From Streptomyces sp. CG4 (GTDB lineage Bacteria; Actinomycetota; Actinomycetes; Streptomycetales; Streptomycetaceae), in contig NZ_CP163525.1 in the NCBI RefSeq assembly GCF_041080655.1, positions 4,650,001 to 4,714,000 on the forward strand: 64,000 nt of DNA, in the 5' to 3' direction. The notes under the pieces were generated by a model, which saw only the letters and a program-made list of their open reading frames with translations, was not told the DNA's origin and did no database searches. A program made the position numbers and the translations under genes. Below, piece after piece: positions 47,146 through 55,111 of the stretch. The stretch's first letter is position 1; each line of letters opens with the position of its first letter.

Positions 47146-48411
47146 TCAGCGACCCCCTTCGCTTGCGTCCGCGAACGACGCCTGGTAGGCGGCGAACTGC
47201 GCTCGCTCCTCGTCGACGAGCGCGTGCCCGTCCGCGTACACGTTCTCGAAGATGGCGAAGTGATCCGGGTCGGGCATGGCACGAACCGCCTCGCGCACTC
47301 GTTTGCCCAACGCCTCGGACTCGGTCTCGAGTTCCGCGAAAAATCCCTCGTCCGCGTGGTTTGCGGCCTCCAGATACCGGCGAAGGCGCAGGATCGGGTC
47401 CTTGGCCTCCCAGGCGGCGCGCTCGTCGTCGTGCCGGTAGCGGGTGGGGTCGTCGGAGGTGGTGTGGGCGCCCATGCGGTACGTGTACGCCTCCACCAGG
47501 GTCGGGCCCTCGCCGCTGCGCGCCCGCTCCAGGGCCCAGCGGGTGACCGCGAGACAGGCCAGGACGTCGTTGCCGTCCACACGGACGCCCGGGAAGCCGA
47601 AGCCCTGGGCGCGCTGGTACAGCGGCACCCGGCTCTGCTTCTCGGTCGGCTCGGAGATCGCCCACTGGTTGTTCTGGCAGAAGAACACCACGGGAGCGTT
47701 GTAGACCGCGGAGAAGGTGAACGATTCGGCCACGTCGCCCTGGCTGCTCGCGCCGTCGCCGAAGTAGGCGATGACCGCGCTGTCCGCGCCGTCCTTGGTG
47801 ATGCCCATCGCGTAGCCGGTGGCGTGCAGCGTCTGGGAGCCGATGACGATCGTGTACAGCTGGAAGTTGTTGCTGTTCGGGTCCCAGCCGCCGTTGTTCA
47901 CGCCGCGGAACATGCCGAGCAGGTTGGTCGGGTCGACCCCGCGGCACCAGGCGACGCCGTGCTCACGGTAGGTCGGGAAGACGTAGTCGTCGTCGCGCAG
48001 GGCGCGGCCGGAGCCGATCTGGGCGGCCTCCTGGCCCAGCAGCGAGGCCCACAGGCCCAGCTCGCCCTGGCGCTGCAGGGCGGTGGCCTCGGCGTCGAAG
48101 CGACGGGTGAGCACCATGTCGCGGTACAGGCCGCGCAGGTCTTCGGGGGTGACGCCGGCGACGTAGGCGTCGTACTCGGCGTTCTTGACCCGTTTGCCCT
48201 CGGGTGTCAGCAGCTGTACGAGCTCCGGTTCGGTGCTCTTCTTGGCCGCGGCGCGGCTGGTGCGGGTGGTGCGCTTGGTGCCGGTGGTTCCGGACGCGTT
48301 CCCGGCCGTGCCGGACTTCGCCCCGGCCGTGCCGGCCTTGCTGCCGGTGGTGCCGGCCTTGCCTGCGGCGCTGCGTCGCGGCTTGCGCGCGGCACTGCTG
48401 TCCACGGTCAC
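47146..48411 (-). CDS. bkdA: Branched-chain 2-oxoacid dehydrogenase E1 alpha with repetitive N-terminal tail (operon A)
   Basis: A 421-residue E1 alpha. GTG at 48411 is chosen for GGAGGAG just upstream. Residues about 5-58 form an unusual Ala/Gly/Thr/Ser/Lys-rich tail with KAG-TTGS, KAG-TAGA, KSG-TAGN type units. The rest is a normal E1 alpha: RRFDAEATALQRQGELGLWA, TPP-binding GDGASSQGD to QNNQWAISEP, and SRVPLYQRAQGFGFPG. First gene of bkdABC. Branched-chain acyl-CoAs made by the complex prime iso/anteiso fatty acids and some polyketides. The tail may be disordered and could affect assembly; no function is established. Confidence 0.94.
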   Translation of the reverse strand: MTVDSSAARKPRRSAAGKAGTTGSKAGTAGAKSGTAGNASGTTGTKRTTRTSRAAAKKSTEPELVQLLTPEGKRVKNAEYDAYVAGVTPEDLRGLYRDMVLTRRFDAEATALQRQGELGLWASLLGQEAAQIGSGRALRDDDYVFPTYREHGVAWCRGVDPTNLLGMFRGVNNGGWDPNSNNFQLYTIVIGSQTLHATGYAMGITKDGADSAVIAYFGDGASSQGDVAESFTFSAVYNAPVVFFCQNNQWAISEPTEKQSRVPLYQRAQGFGFPGVRVDGNDVLACLAVTRWALERARSGEGPTLVEAYTYRMGAHTTSDDPTRYRHDDERAAWEAKDPILRLRRYLEAANHADEGFFAELETESEALGKRVREAVRAMPDPDHFAIFENVYADGHALVDEERAQFAAYQASFADASEGGR

Positions 48412-48715
48412 GTGTGCTCCTCCGTCGTTCCGGCCCCCGGGGTTGCCGGTAGGCCAGTGCGGCTCACCTGTCTCGGCCACCGGGCACGGGGTGGGTGCCA
48501 CTCGGCCGGGAACAGGCGTGACAGGTACCCCGGCGAGCGCCCTGCAACCATCACGTTACCCAGTGCTCCACATTTCTGTGAAACCCCACTTGACCTGCGA
48601 TTTTGCTTGGATTTCCAAGTAAATCGAGAACGTGTGGAAGCGTGCTGGTCACAGCCTTGCGAAAGGCCGGAGCAACCGCACGTTATCCCGCTGACCCAGC
48701 TCACGGGAAGAGTTT
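48412..48715. promoter_or_regulatory. Divergent intergenic region with palindrome CTTGGATTTCCAAG
   Basis: This 304-base gap separates BKD operon A (minus) from the orphan response regulator (plus). It holds the 14-base inverted repeat CTTGGATTTCCAAG (48606-48619, arms CTTGGA/TCCAAG), set in AT-rich sequence (ATTTTG before, TAAAT after). Lrp/AsnC-type regulators such as BkdR often bind near bkd genes, and a site of this symmetry is suitable, but the binding protein is not proven. A TTGACC at 48591-48596 could be a -35. I see no ORF in the gap. Confidence 0.5.
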
Positions 48716-49411
48716 GTGTGTGAGACTGATTCAGCGCACGAAGCAGGAAAAATCACCGTATTTCTGCTCGACGATCATGAAGTGGTCCGCCGGGGCGTCC
48801 ACGAGATGCTCTCCGTGGAGCCGGATATCGAGGTGGGGGGCGAGGCCGGCACGGCGGCCGACGCGCTGGTGCGCATTCCGGCCACCCGGCCCGACGTGGC
48901 GGTGCTGGACGTGCGGCTTCCGGACGGCGGCGGAGTCGAGGTGTGCCGGGAGGCCCGCTCCCAGTACGAGACGGTTCGGTGCCTGATGCTGACCTCGTTC
49001 GCGGACGACGAGGCGCTGTTCGACGCGATCATGGCGGGTGCCTCGGGATACGTCCTGAAAGCGATCCGCGGCAACGAACTGCTGCAGGCCGTACGGGACG
49101 TGGCCGCCGGAAAGTCCCTGCTGGACCCCGTCGCCACCGCGCGCTTGCTGGAGCGGCTGCGCGACGGCGGCGGCGCGCGGACGGACGACAAGCTCGCGCA
49201 ACTCACCGAGCAAGAGCGGAAATTCCTCGATCTCATCGGTGAAGGGCTCACCAACCGGCAGATCGGCGAGCGTTTGCATCTCGCCGAGAAAACGATCAAG
49301 AATTACGTTTCGAGTCTGCTTTCCAAACTCGGCATGCAGCGCCGTTCACAGGCCGCCGCTTATGTCGCCCGTATGCAGGCGGAAAAGAGCGGCAGCAACG
49401 GAAATCTTTGA
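48716..49411 (+). CDS. Orphan NarL/LuxR-type response regulator
   Basis: A 231-residue two-component regulator. The receiver has Asp19-Asp20, phospho-acceptor Asp65 (AVLDVRLPDG), Thr93/Ser94 (LMLTSF) and Lys115 (GYVLKA), all intact. After a linker, a LuxR/GerE HTH spans about residues 162-210 (LTEQERKFLDLIGEGLTNRQ, IGERLHLAEKTIKNYVSSLL). The GTG at 48716 follows GGGAAGAG. No histidine kinase gene is adjacent, so it is an orphan whose partner must lie elsewhere. It is of the DevR/DosR-like size class. It is divergent from BKD operon A and may regulate it; that is inference from position. Confidence 0.93.
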   Translation: MCETDSAHEAGKITVFLLDDHEVVRRGVHEMLSVEPDIEVGGEAGTAADALVRIPATRPDVAVLDVRLPDGGGVEVCREARSQYETVRCLMLTSFADDEALFDAIMAGASGYVLKAIRGNELLQAVRDVAAGKSLLDPVATARLLERLRDGGGARTDDKLAQLTEQERKFLDLIGEGLTNRQIGERLHLAEKTIKNYVSSLLSKLGMQRRSQAAAYVARMQAEKSGSNGNL

Positions 49412-49517
49412 TAAAACCTGGCGTGTGCGGCCTGCCCTGTGACCGAAAGCGATCGCCAGCGACTGCCTGTGACAAGCCCCAGCTCACAGCCGCTTTTCGT
49501 GCCCTACCATCTGCGGC

Positions 49518-50561
49518 GTGCCGCGCTCATGTGTACCACCGCTCGTACCTCATGCGCCCCCTCTGGGCGCCCTGCTCCGCCTGTACGCGGCCGGTAGCGC
49601 CGTCACCTGTGAGCCGGTCGAGCAGGGTCTGCTGAACCGCGGCTACCGGCTGTGCACCACCCGCGGCCGCTACTTCCTCAAGCATCACTTCGACCCCGAC
49701 ACCGCCGACCCGGCCGCCATCGAGCGCCGGCACCGCGCCACCCAGCGCCTGGCCGACCTCGGTGTCCCGGTCTCCGTGCCGCTCGCGCACCGCGACGGCC
49801 GTACGGTCGCCGTCGTCGGCGGCCACGCCTACGCCCTGCACCCCTGGATCGACGGCAGGCACCGCCACGGCGGCCAGCTCACCCGCGGGGAGAGCGCACG
49901 CCTGGGGGCGGTTCTGGGCGCCGTGCACGCCTGTCTGGAGCGCGTGATGCCACCCAAGGGGCGCACACGCCCGGCCACGAGCCCCCACCCGGTGGAGAGC
50001 GCCGACCCCGACGACACGTTCGCCCTCATCGACGACCTGCTCGCCCAGGTGCGCCGGCACCGCCCCGCCGACGCCTTCGACGAACTGGCCCGGCACCGGC
50101 TGCTGGAACGCCGCGCGCTCGTGGAGCAGCACGCGGACCGGCGCCCGCCGCCCGGCGGCTCGGTGGGCTGGGTGCACGGCGACTTCCACCCGTTCAACGT
50201 GCTCTACAAGGGCGACGCACCGGCCGCCATCGTCGACTGGGACCGGCTGGGCGTGCAGCCCCGCGCCGAGGAGGCCGTACGCGCCGCCGCGATCTTCTTC
50301 GTACGGCCCGCGGGCGCCCTGGACCTGCCGAAAGTGCGCGCCTACGCGCGCGCGTACCGGCGCGCGGCCGGTGCCACGCCCTCCGAGCTGGCGGCGGCCG
50401 TGCACCGGGTGTGGTGGGAGCGCCTGAACGACTTCTGGATGCTGCGCTGGCACTACGAACGCGGTGACACGCGCGCGGACTGCCAGTTTCCGGCCGCTTC
50501 GGCGCTCGTGGTGTGGTGGACCCGCGCGTACGACGCGGTGTGCGACGCGTTCGTGGAGTGA
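49518..50561 (+). CDS. APH-fold phosphotransferase
   Basis: A 347-residue kinase of the aminoglycoside phosphotransferase/choline kinase superfamily. Features: LLNRGYRLCTTRGRYFLKHHF (nucleotide loop and Lys), Brenner motif WVHGDFHPFNVLYKG with catalytic Asp and Asn, and IVDWDRLG with the Mg2+-binding Asp. This superfamily phosphorylates small hydroxyl compounds, including homoserine, choline, sugars and antibiotics; nothing here points to resistance. The GTG at 49518 lies seven bases after TACCAT, so a leaderless message is likely. It sits between the orphan response regulator and the kinase gene pair. Confidence 0.88.
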   Translation: MPRSCVPPLVPHAPPLGALLRLYAAGSAVTCEPVEQGLLNRGYRLCTTRGRYFLKHHFDPDTADPAAIERRHRATQRLADLGVPVSVPLAHRDGRTVAVVGGHAYALHPWIDGRHRHGGQLTRGESARLGAVLGAVHACLERVMPPKGRTRPATSPHPVESADPDDTFALIDDLLAQVRRHRPADAFDELARHRLLERRALVEQHADRRPPPGGSVGWVHGDFHPFNVLYKGDAPAAIVDWDRLGVQPRAEEAVRAAAIFFVRPAGALDLPKVRAYARAYRRAAGATPSELAAAVHRVWWERLNDFWMLRWHYERGDTRADCQFPAASALVVWWTRAYDAVCDAFVE

Positions 50562-50657
50562 GTACCCGACCTGCTCACGCGGACGCCGTGGATCGGCCGA
50601 GGCGGGCGCCGGCGGGTGGGCTCAAGGAGAGGCCGGCGCCGGCGCCGTAGGCGTCCT

Positions 50658-52304
50658 TCAACCGGTGGGCAGGCTCGTGCCGCCGTCCGCCGTGGTGCCC
50701 GCGTTGGTGCCGCCGTTCGTGGTGCCGGTGGTCGTGCCGCCGTTCGTGGTGCCGGTGGTCGTGCCGCCGTCCGTCGTACCCGCGTCCGTGCCGCCGTCCG
50801 TGGTGCCCGCGTCGGTGCCCCCGGTCGTCGGGTTCGAGGAGTCCGACGGCGAGGTCGACGGATTCGTCGGCTGGTTGGTCGGGCCGGTGCTCTGCGACTG
50901 CGACGGCGTGGATGACGGGGTGTAGCCGGACCCACCCGAGTCCGTGCCCGAGCCGTTGCCGGTGGCGGGGTCCGAAGGCTGGTCGGTGGTGTCGTCCGAC
51001 GGGCTCGGGGAGGTCGAGTCGTCCTTCGAGGTCTGCGAGTGCGTCGTCGGCGGCTTGGTGTCGGAGCCGGTGCCGGCGTTGCCGCTCGTGCCCCGCACGG
51101 CCAGCGCAACCCCCACCGCGATCGCGATGACCGCGAGGACGGCGAGGATCCACAGCTTGCCGCGGCCGCTGCCCTTGTTGCCGTGCCCCTCGAAACCGCC
51201 GTCGTCGCCGTTGCCGTAACCGGACGGCAGGATCGGCTGCGGGATCTGCGCGGTCCCGGCGCCGTACTCGCCCGGGTGCTGCATCGCGGTCGTGCCCGTG
51301 AAGCCGCCCGGCGGGGTGTGCCGACCGTCGTGCGCGGCCACCGGGCCGGTGTTCCAGGTGCCGGTGTGGCCGCCCTGCTCGTACAGCATCTGCAGGCCGT
51401 ACTGGACCATGCCGCGCATCTCCTCGGCCGTCTGGAACCGGTCGTCCGGTTCCTTGGCGAGCGAGCGCATGACCAGGCCGTCCAGCTCCGGCGGGCAGCC
51501 GTCGGAGATGGCGGAGGGCTGGGTCGGGATGTCCTGGACGTGCTGGTAGACCACCGACAGCGGGGTCTCGCCGGTGAACGGGGGCCGCAGCGCGAGGAGT
51601 TCGTAGAGCAGGCAGCCGGTCGCGTACAGGTCGGAGCGGTGGTCCACGGCCTTGCCGAGCGCCTGCTCAGGAGACAGGTACTGCGGCGTGCCCATGACCA
51701 TGCCGGTCTGCGTCATCGTTGTCGAGGCGCCGTGCAGGGCGCGCGCGATGCCGAAGTCCATCACCTTGACGGCGCCGCTGTTGGTGATGATCACGTTGGC
51801 GGGCTTGATGTCACGGTGCACGATGCCGTGCTGGTGCGAGTAGGCGAGCGCTTCCAGCACCCCGGAGACGATGATCAGGGCCTGCTCGGGGCCCGGCGCC
51901 TCGGCGTTGATCAGCAGATCGCGGATGGTGCGGCCCTCGACCAGCTCCATCACGATGTACGGCACGGACTGACCGCCGACGAAGTCCTCGCCGGAGTCGT
52001 ACACGGCGACGATCGCGTGGTGGTTGAGACCGGCGACCGACTGTGCCTCGCGGGTGAAGCGGGCCTTGGAGACCGGGTCCTCGGCCAGGTCCGCGCGGAG
52101 CAGCTTGACCGCGACGGTACGGCCCAGCCGGACGTCCTCGGCCGCGAAGACCTCGGCCATGCCGCCCCGGCCGAGCCGGTGGGTCAGCCGGTACCGGCCG
52201 TCGCCGACGAGCCCTCCGTTGCCCCACATCTCCGGCGCGTCCGACATGCCGCCGCCAGTCGCCTCGGGGTCGGACGGGCCCTGGGCGCGCTGCGTCTGTG
52301 CCAT
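50658..52304 (-). CDS. Transmembrane Ser/Thr protein kinase with Thr/Gly-repeat exodomain
   Basis: A 548-residue Hanks-type kinase. Kinase domain about 37-310: P-loop GRGGMAEV, Lys67, HRDIKPAN with Asp165, DFG at 183-185 and the activation loop TTMTQTGMVMGTPQYLSPEQ. A juxtamembrane Gly/Pro linker leads to one membrane helix (384-403), and the extracellular part (404-548) is low-complexity Ser/Thr/Asp/Gly, ending in five 9-residue repeats GGTDAGTTD/GGTTTGTTN (495-540). No PASTA domain. The ATG at 52304 has a GCGAGGA site. The exodomain looks like a glycosylatable or wall-spanning stalk. It is divergent from a PASTA kinase; the two probably respond to envelope state. Confidence 0.92.
   Translation of the reverse strand: MAQTQRAQGPSDPEATGGGMSDAPEMWGNGGLVGDGRYRLTHRLGRGGMAEVFAAEDVRLGRTVAVKLLRADLAEDPVSKARFTREAQSVAGLNHHAIVAVYDSGEDFVGGQSVPYIVMELVEGRTIRDLLINAEAPGPEQALIIVSGVLEALAYSHQHGIVHRDIKPANVIITNSGAVKVMDFGIARALHGASTTMTQTGMVMGTPQYLSPEQALGKAVDHRSDLYATGCLLYELLALRPPFTGETPLSVVYQHVQDIPTQPSAISDGCPPELDGLVMRSLAKEPDDRFQTAEEMRGMVQYGLQMLYEQGGHTGTWNTGPVAAHDGRHTPPGGFTGTTAMQHPGEYGAGTAQIPQPILPSGYGNGDDGGFEGHGNKGSGRGKLWILAVLAVIAIAVGVALAVRGTSGNAGTGSDTKPPTTHSQTSKDDSTSPSPSDDTTDQPSDPATGNGSGTDSGGSGYTPSSTPSQSQSTGPTNQPTNPSTSPSDSSNPTTGGTDAGTTDGGTDAGTTDGGTTTGTTNGGTTTGTTNGGTNAGTTADGGTSLPTG
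50685..50822. repeat. 27-bp tandem repeats in the kinase 3' end
   Basis: Five units of about 27 bp encode the GGT(D/T)(A/T)GTT(D/N) repeats of the extracellular tail. The units keep the reading frame, so copy number can change without loss of the kinase. Confidence 0.85.
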
Positions 52305-52647
52305 CAGTCCTCGCCGTCGTTTCTGCCCGCGGTGCGCGCGGTGTTGTCACGGTCTCCGTCGGCCACGCTACAGCCTCGGCGCCAGCCGCCGGTTCGGAAC
52401 CGGAACCGGGACCGGCCGGAGCCAGACCGGCCATGAAACCTGTAGCACGCGCTGTCGTGCAAATTCTGTGTACCGCTGGTACGCCCCCTGTAACGCTTGC
52501 GCGACGCTTCTTGCGCGTACGGTCACGGAACGGGCACCGAGCTTGACGTGTCAGTGCCCTGGGGCAGACTTGGCCGGGAATGACACATTCGATCAAGGCC
52601 CGTGCGATGAGCTAAGACGCCGGACGGCCAGTGGGGGACACGGAGAG
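52305..52647. promoter_or_regulatory. Divergent region between the two kinase genes
   Basis: A 343-base non-coding gap. A good plus-strand promoter is visible: TTGACG (52543-52548), 16-base spacer, CAGACT (52565-52570), 78 bases before the PASTA-kinase ATG. An inverted repeat TACCGCTGGTA lies at about 52470-52480. A minus-strand promoter for the other kinase was not clear. I see no ORF or repeat array in the gap. Confidence 0.5.
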
Positions 52648-54279
52648 ATGAGCCAGGACGGCGCACACGGCCGGTATACGGGGCAGTCGCTGGCCGGCGG
52701 TCGCTACCAGCTGCGGGACCTGCTCGGCGAGGGCGGCATGGCCTCGGTGCACCTGGCGTACGACGCCGTGCTCGACCGCCAGGTCGCGATCAAGACACTC
52801 CACACGGAACTCGGCCGGGAACAGGCCTTCCGCGAGCGCTTTCGCCGCGAGGCCCAGGCCGTGGCCAAGCTCACGCACACCAACATCGTCTCCGTCTTCG
52901 ACACCGGCGAGGACGATCTCGGCGGCCTGACGACGCCGTACATCGTCATGGAGTACATCGAGGGCCGCCCGCTCGGCTCGGTCCTCGATGCGGACATCCA
53001 GCAGTACGGCGCGATGCCCGCCGACAAGGCGCTGAAGGTCACCGCGGACGTGCTGGCGGCGCTGGAGATCAGCCATGAGATGGGGCTGGTCCACCGCGAC
53101 ATCAAGCCGGGCAACGTGATGATGACCAAGCGCGGCGTGGTCAAGGTCATGGACTTCGGCATCGCCCGTGCCATGCAGTCCGGCGTGACGTCGATGACCC
53201 AGACCGGCATGGTCGTCGGCACCCCGCAGTACCTCTCGCCGGAGCAGGCCCTCGGCCGTGGCGTGGACGCCCGCTCCGATCTGTACTCGGTCGGCATCAT
53301 GCTGTTCCAGCTGGTCACCGGGCGGCTGCCGTTCGACGCGGACTCGCCGCTGGCGATCGCGTACGCGCATGTGCAGGAGGAGCCGGTGGCTCCTTCCTCG
53401 ATCAACCGGTCCCTGCCGCCCGCGGTGGACGCGCTGGTCGCCCGTGCGCTGAAGAAGAACCCGAACGAGCGTTTTCCGACCGCCGAGGCCATGCGCGACG
53501 AGTGCCTGCGCGTCGCCGCCTCCTTCCAGGCGGCCGCGCCGAGCATCGTGCCGGGCGCCATGCCGATGCAGAGCGGCTCGGGCGTCGGCTCCGCGGTGTT
53601 CCCGCCGGTCGACCGGACCGCCCAGGCGGCCCCGGGGCCGGTCCAGACGCCGTACCAGCCCGGCCCGTACGGCGCACCGCAGACGCCCGCCCCGGCGGCC
53701 TACGGCTACCCGCAGCAGGCCGGCTATCAGACGCCTCCGGTGGGCTACGGCCCGCAGGGCGCACAGACCCCGCCGCCGTACGCGGGCGCGCCGCAGCCGG
53801 CCGCACAGCCGTCCGCGCCGGGTGCCGACGGCGGCAAGAGCAACAAGCCGGTGATCATCGGCTCGGTCGTGGTGTCGCTCGTCGCGGTTGTCGCCCTCGT
53901 CGTCGCGTTGACGATGAGCAACGGCGGAAGTGACGACAAGGGCGGCGGCGGTGGCGCGAGCGCCTCGGCCTCGTCCCACCAGGCGGGCTACCGCGGGCCG
54001 GACCGGACCCGGGTGATCGACAAGACCAAATGCACGGAGCCGGACAAGAACTGGAACGACGAGACCAAGATCGATCTGCCCGACTTCCGGTACAAGGACC
54101 TCAACTCCGTGAAGGCGTGTTTCCAGGCCGCGGGCTGGGAGTACAAGATCACGTCGCAGAACGACAACACCTGGGGCAAGGACACCGTCCTCGACCAGTT
54201 CCCGTCCGAGGGCACGGCCGTCGACAAGAAGAACCCAGGAACGATCGAGCTCACGGTCTCGACAGGCAACCCTGCCTGA
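52648..54279 (+). CDS. Transmembrane Ser/Thr protein kinase with one PASTA domain
   Basis: A 543-residue Hanks-type kinase. Kinase domain about 19-290 with GEGGMASV, Lys49, HRDIKPGN (Asp151) and DFG (169-171); activation loop TSMTQTGMVVGTPQYLSPEQ. A Pro/Gln/Tyr/Gly-rich linker (about 310-395) precedes one membrane helix (401-423). The exodomain (424-543) has a short Gly/Ser stalk and a single PASTA-like domain (about 475-540; FQAAGWEYKITSQNDN, VDKKNPGTIELTVS). PASTA domains bind peptidoglycan or beta-lactams in PknB-like kinases. ATG at 52648 follows CGGAGAG. It is followed by a strong terminator. Confidence 0.94.
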   Translation: MSQDGAHGRYTGQSLAGGRYQLRDLLGEGGMASVHLAYDAVLDRQVAIKTLHTELGREQAFRERFRREAQAVAKLTHTNIVSVFDTGEDDLGGLTTPYIVMEYIEGRPLGSVLDADIQQYGAMPADKALKVTADVLAALEISHEMGLVHRDIKPGNVMMTKRGVVKVMDFGIARAMQSGVTSMTQTGMVVGTPQYLSPEQALGRGVDARSDLYSVGIMLFQLVTGRLPFDADSPLAIAYAHVQEEPVAPSSINRSLPPAVDALVARALKKNPNERFPTAEAMRDECLRVAASFQAAAPSIVPGAMPMQSGSGVGSAVFPPVDRTAQAAPGPVQTPYQPGPYGAPQTPAPAAYGYPQQAGYQTPPVGYGPQGAQTPPPYAGAPQPAAQPSAPGADGGKSNKPVIIGSVVVSLVAVVALVVALTMSNGGSDDKGGGGGASASASSHQAGYRGPDRTRVIDKTKCTEPDKNWNDETKIDLPDFRYKDLNSVKACFQAAGWEYKITSQNDNTWGKDTVLDQFPSEGTAVDKKNPGTIELTVSTGNPA

Positions 54280-54303
54280 CACCGGCCGCCTGCGGATGAC
54301 AGG

Positions 54304-54333
54304 GGAGCCCGGCACGATTGCGTGCCGGGCTCC
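54304..54333. terminator. Terminator between the PASTA kinase and bpa
   Basis: Perfect 13-bp stem GGAGCCCGGCACG with loop ATTG, 25 bases after the kinase stop; it lies between convergent genes and can serve both. Confidence 0.9.
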
Positions 54334-54394
54334 GTTCGTCGTCGGGTGGGGCTTGTCAGGCGGGGCTGTCAGGTGAAGCTGTCGGGCGGGGGCG

Positions 54395-54937
54395 TTACAG
54401 GTAGGGCCCGCCCGAGCGGCCCGCGGCGCGGGGGTCGTCGCCCTCGTGGCCGGTCACGCCCGGCGGGAGCGCGCGGCGCATCTGCTCCAGCTGGGCCCGC
54501 GCGGCCATCTGCTGGGCGAACAGCGTGGTCTGGATCCCGTGGAAGAGGCCTTCCAGCCAGCCCACCAACTGCGCCTGCGCGATCCGCAGTTCCGCGTCGC
54601 TGGGGGTCACGTCGTCCATGAACGGCAGGGAGAGCCGCTCCAGCTCGTCGACCAGCTCGGGGGCGAGGCCGTCCTCCAGCTCCTTCACCGAACTGCGGTG
54701 GATCTCCTTGAGCCGGGCCCGGCTCGCCTCGTCCAGAGGAGCGACACGCACCTCCTCCAGGAGCTGCTTGATCATGCTGCCGATGCGCATGACCTTGGCG
54801 GGCTGTTCCACCTGGTCCGTCACCGGGATCTCGCGGGAGTCCTCGTCTCCGTTGCCGCCACTGAGCGCCATACCGTCCTGGCCCACGACCAGGATCTGCG
54901 GATTCTCCGGCGACCGTTCGTTCCTCGGCATCTCCAT
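54395..54937 (-). CDS. bpa: Bacterial proteasome activator
   Basis: A 180-residue helical protein. The phrases VDQ/EQPAKVMRIGSMIKQLLEE, LDEASRARLKEIHRSSVKEL, LAPELVDELERLSLPF, TPSDAELRIAQAQLVGWLEG and LFHGIQTTLFAQQMAARAQLE are the conserved core of Bpa (PafE), which forms a dodecameric ring and opens the 20S proteasome without ATP. The C-terminus GGPYL resembles the GQYL-type motif that docks into proteasome pockets. ATG at 54937 (MEMPRNERSP) is used; a GTG at 54955 would add six residues. Neither proteasome nor Pup genes are in this window. Confidence 0.9.
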   Translation of the reverse strand: MEMPRNERSPENPQILVVGQDGMALSGGNGDEDSREIPVTDQVEQPAKVMRIGSMIKQLLEEVRVAPLDEASRARLKEIHRSSVKELEDGLAPELVDELERLSLPFMDDVTPSDAELRIAQAQLVGWLEGLFHGIQTTLFAQQMAARAQLEQMRRALPPGVTGHEGDDPRAAGRSGGPYL

Positions 54938-55111
54938 GCAGCCATTCTCTCGCACCCCTACACCTCACCACCGTGGTGCCCCCTCATGGGGGTGATCCAC
55001 CGTTTAGACCCTACGGCGCATCCTGAAATGCCCTGTTTGCCATGGAATGTGAGGCTGGATTCCGTCGGTCATCCATCGATCACGACATCCGGGCTCCGGG
55101 AGGTCACCGGC

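Noticed and set aside
49518..50561. Aminoglycoside resistance kinase
   Set aside because: The APH fold is shared with many small-molecule kinases and no resistance-type substrate motif or cluster context supports resistance.
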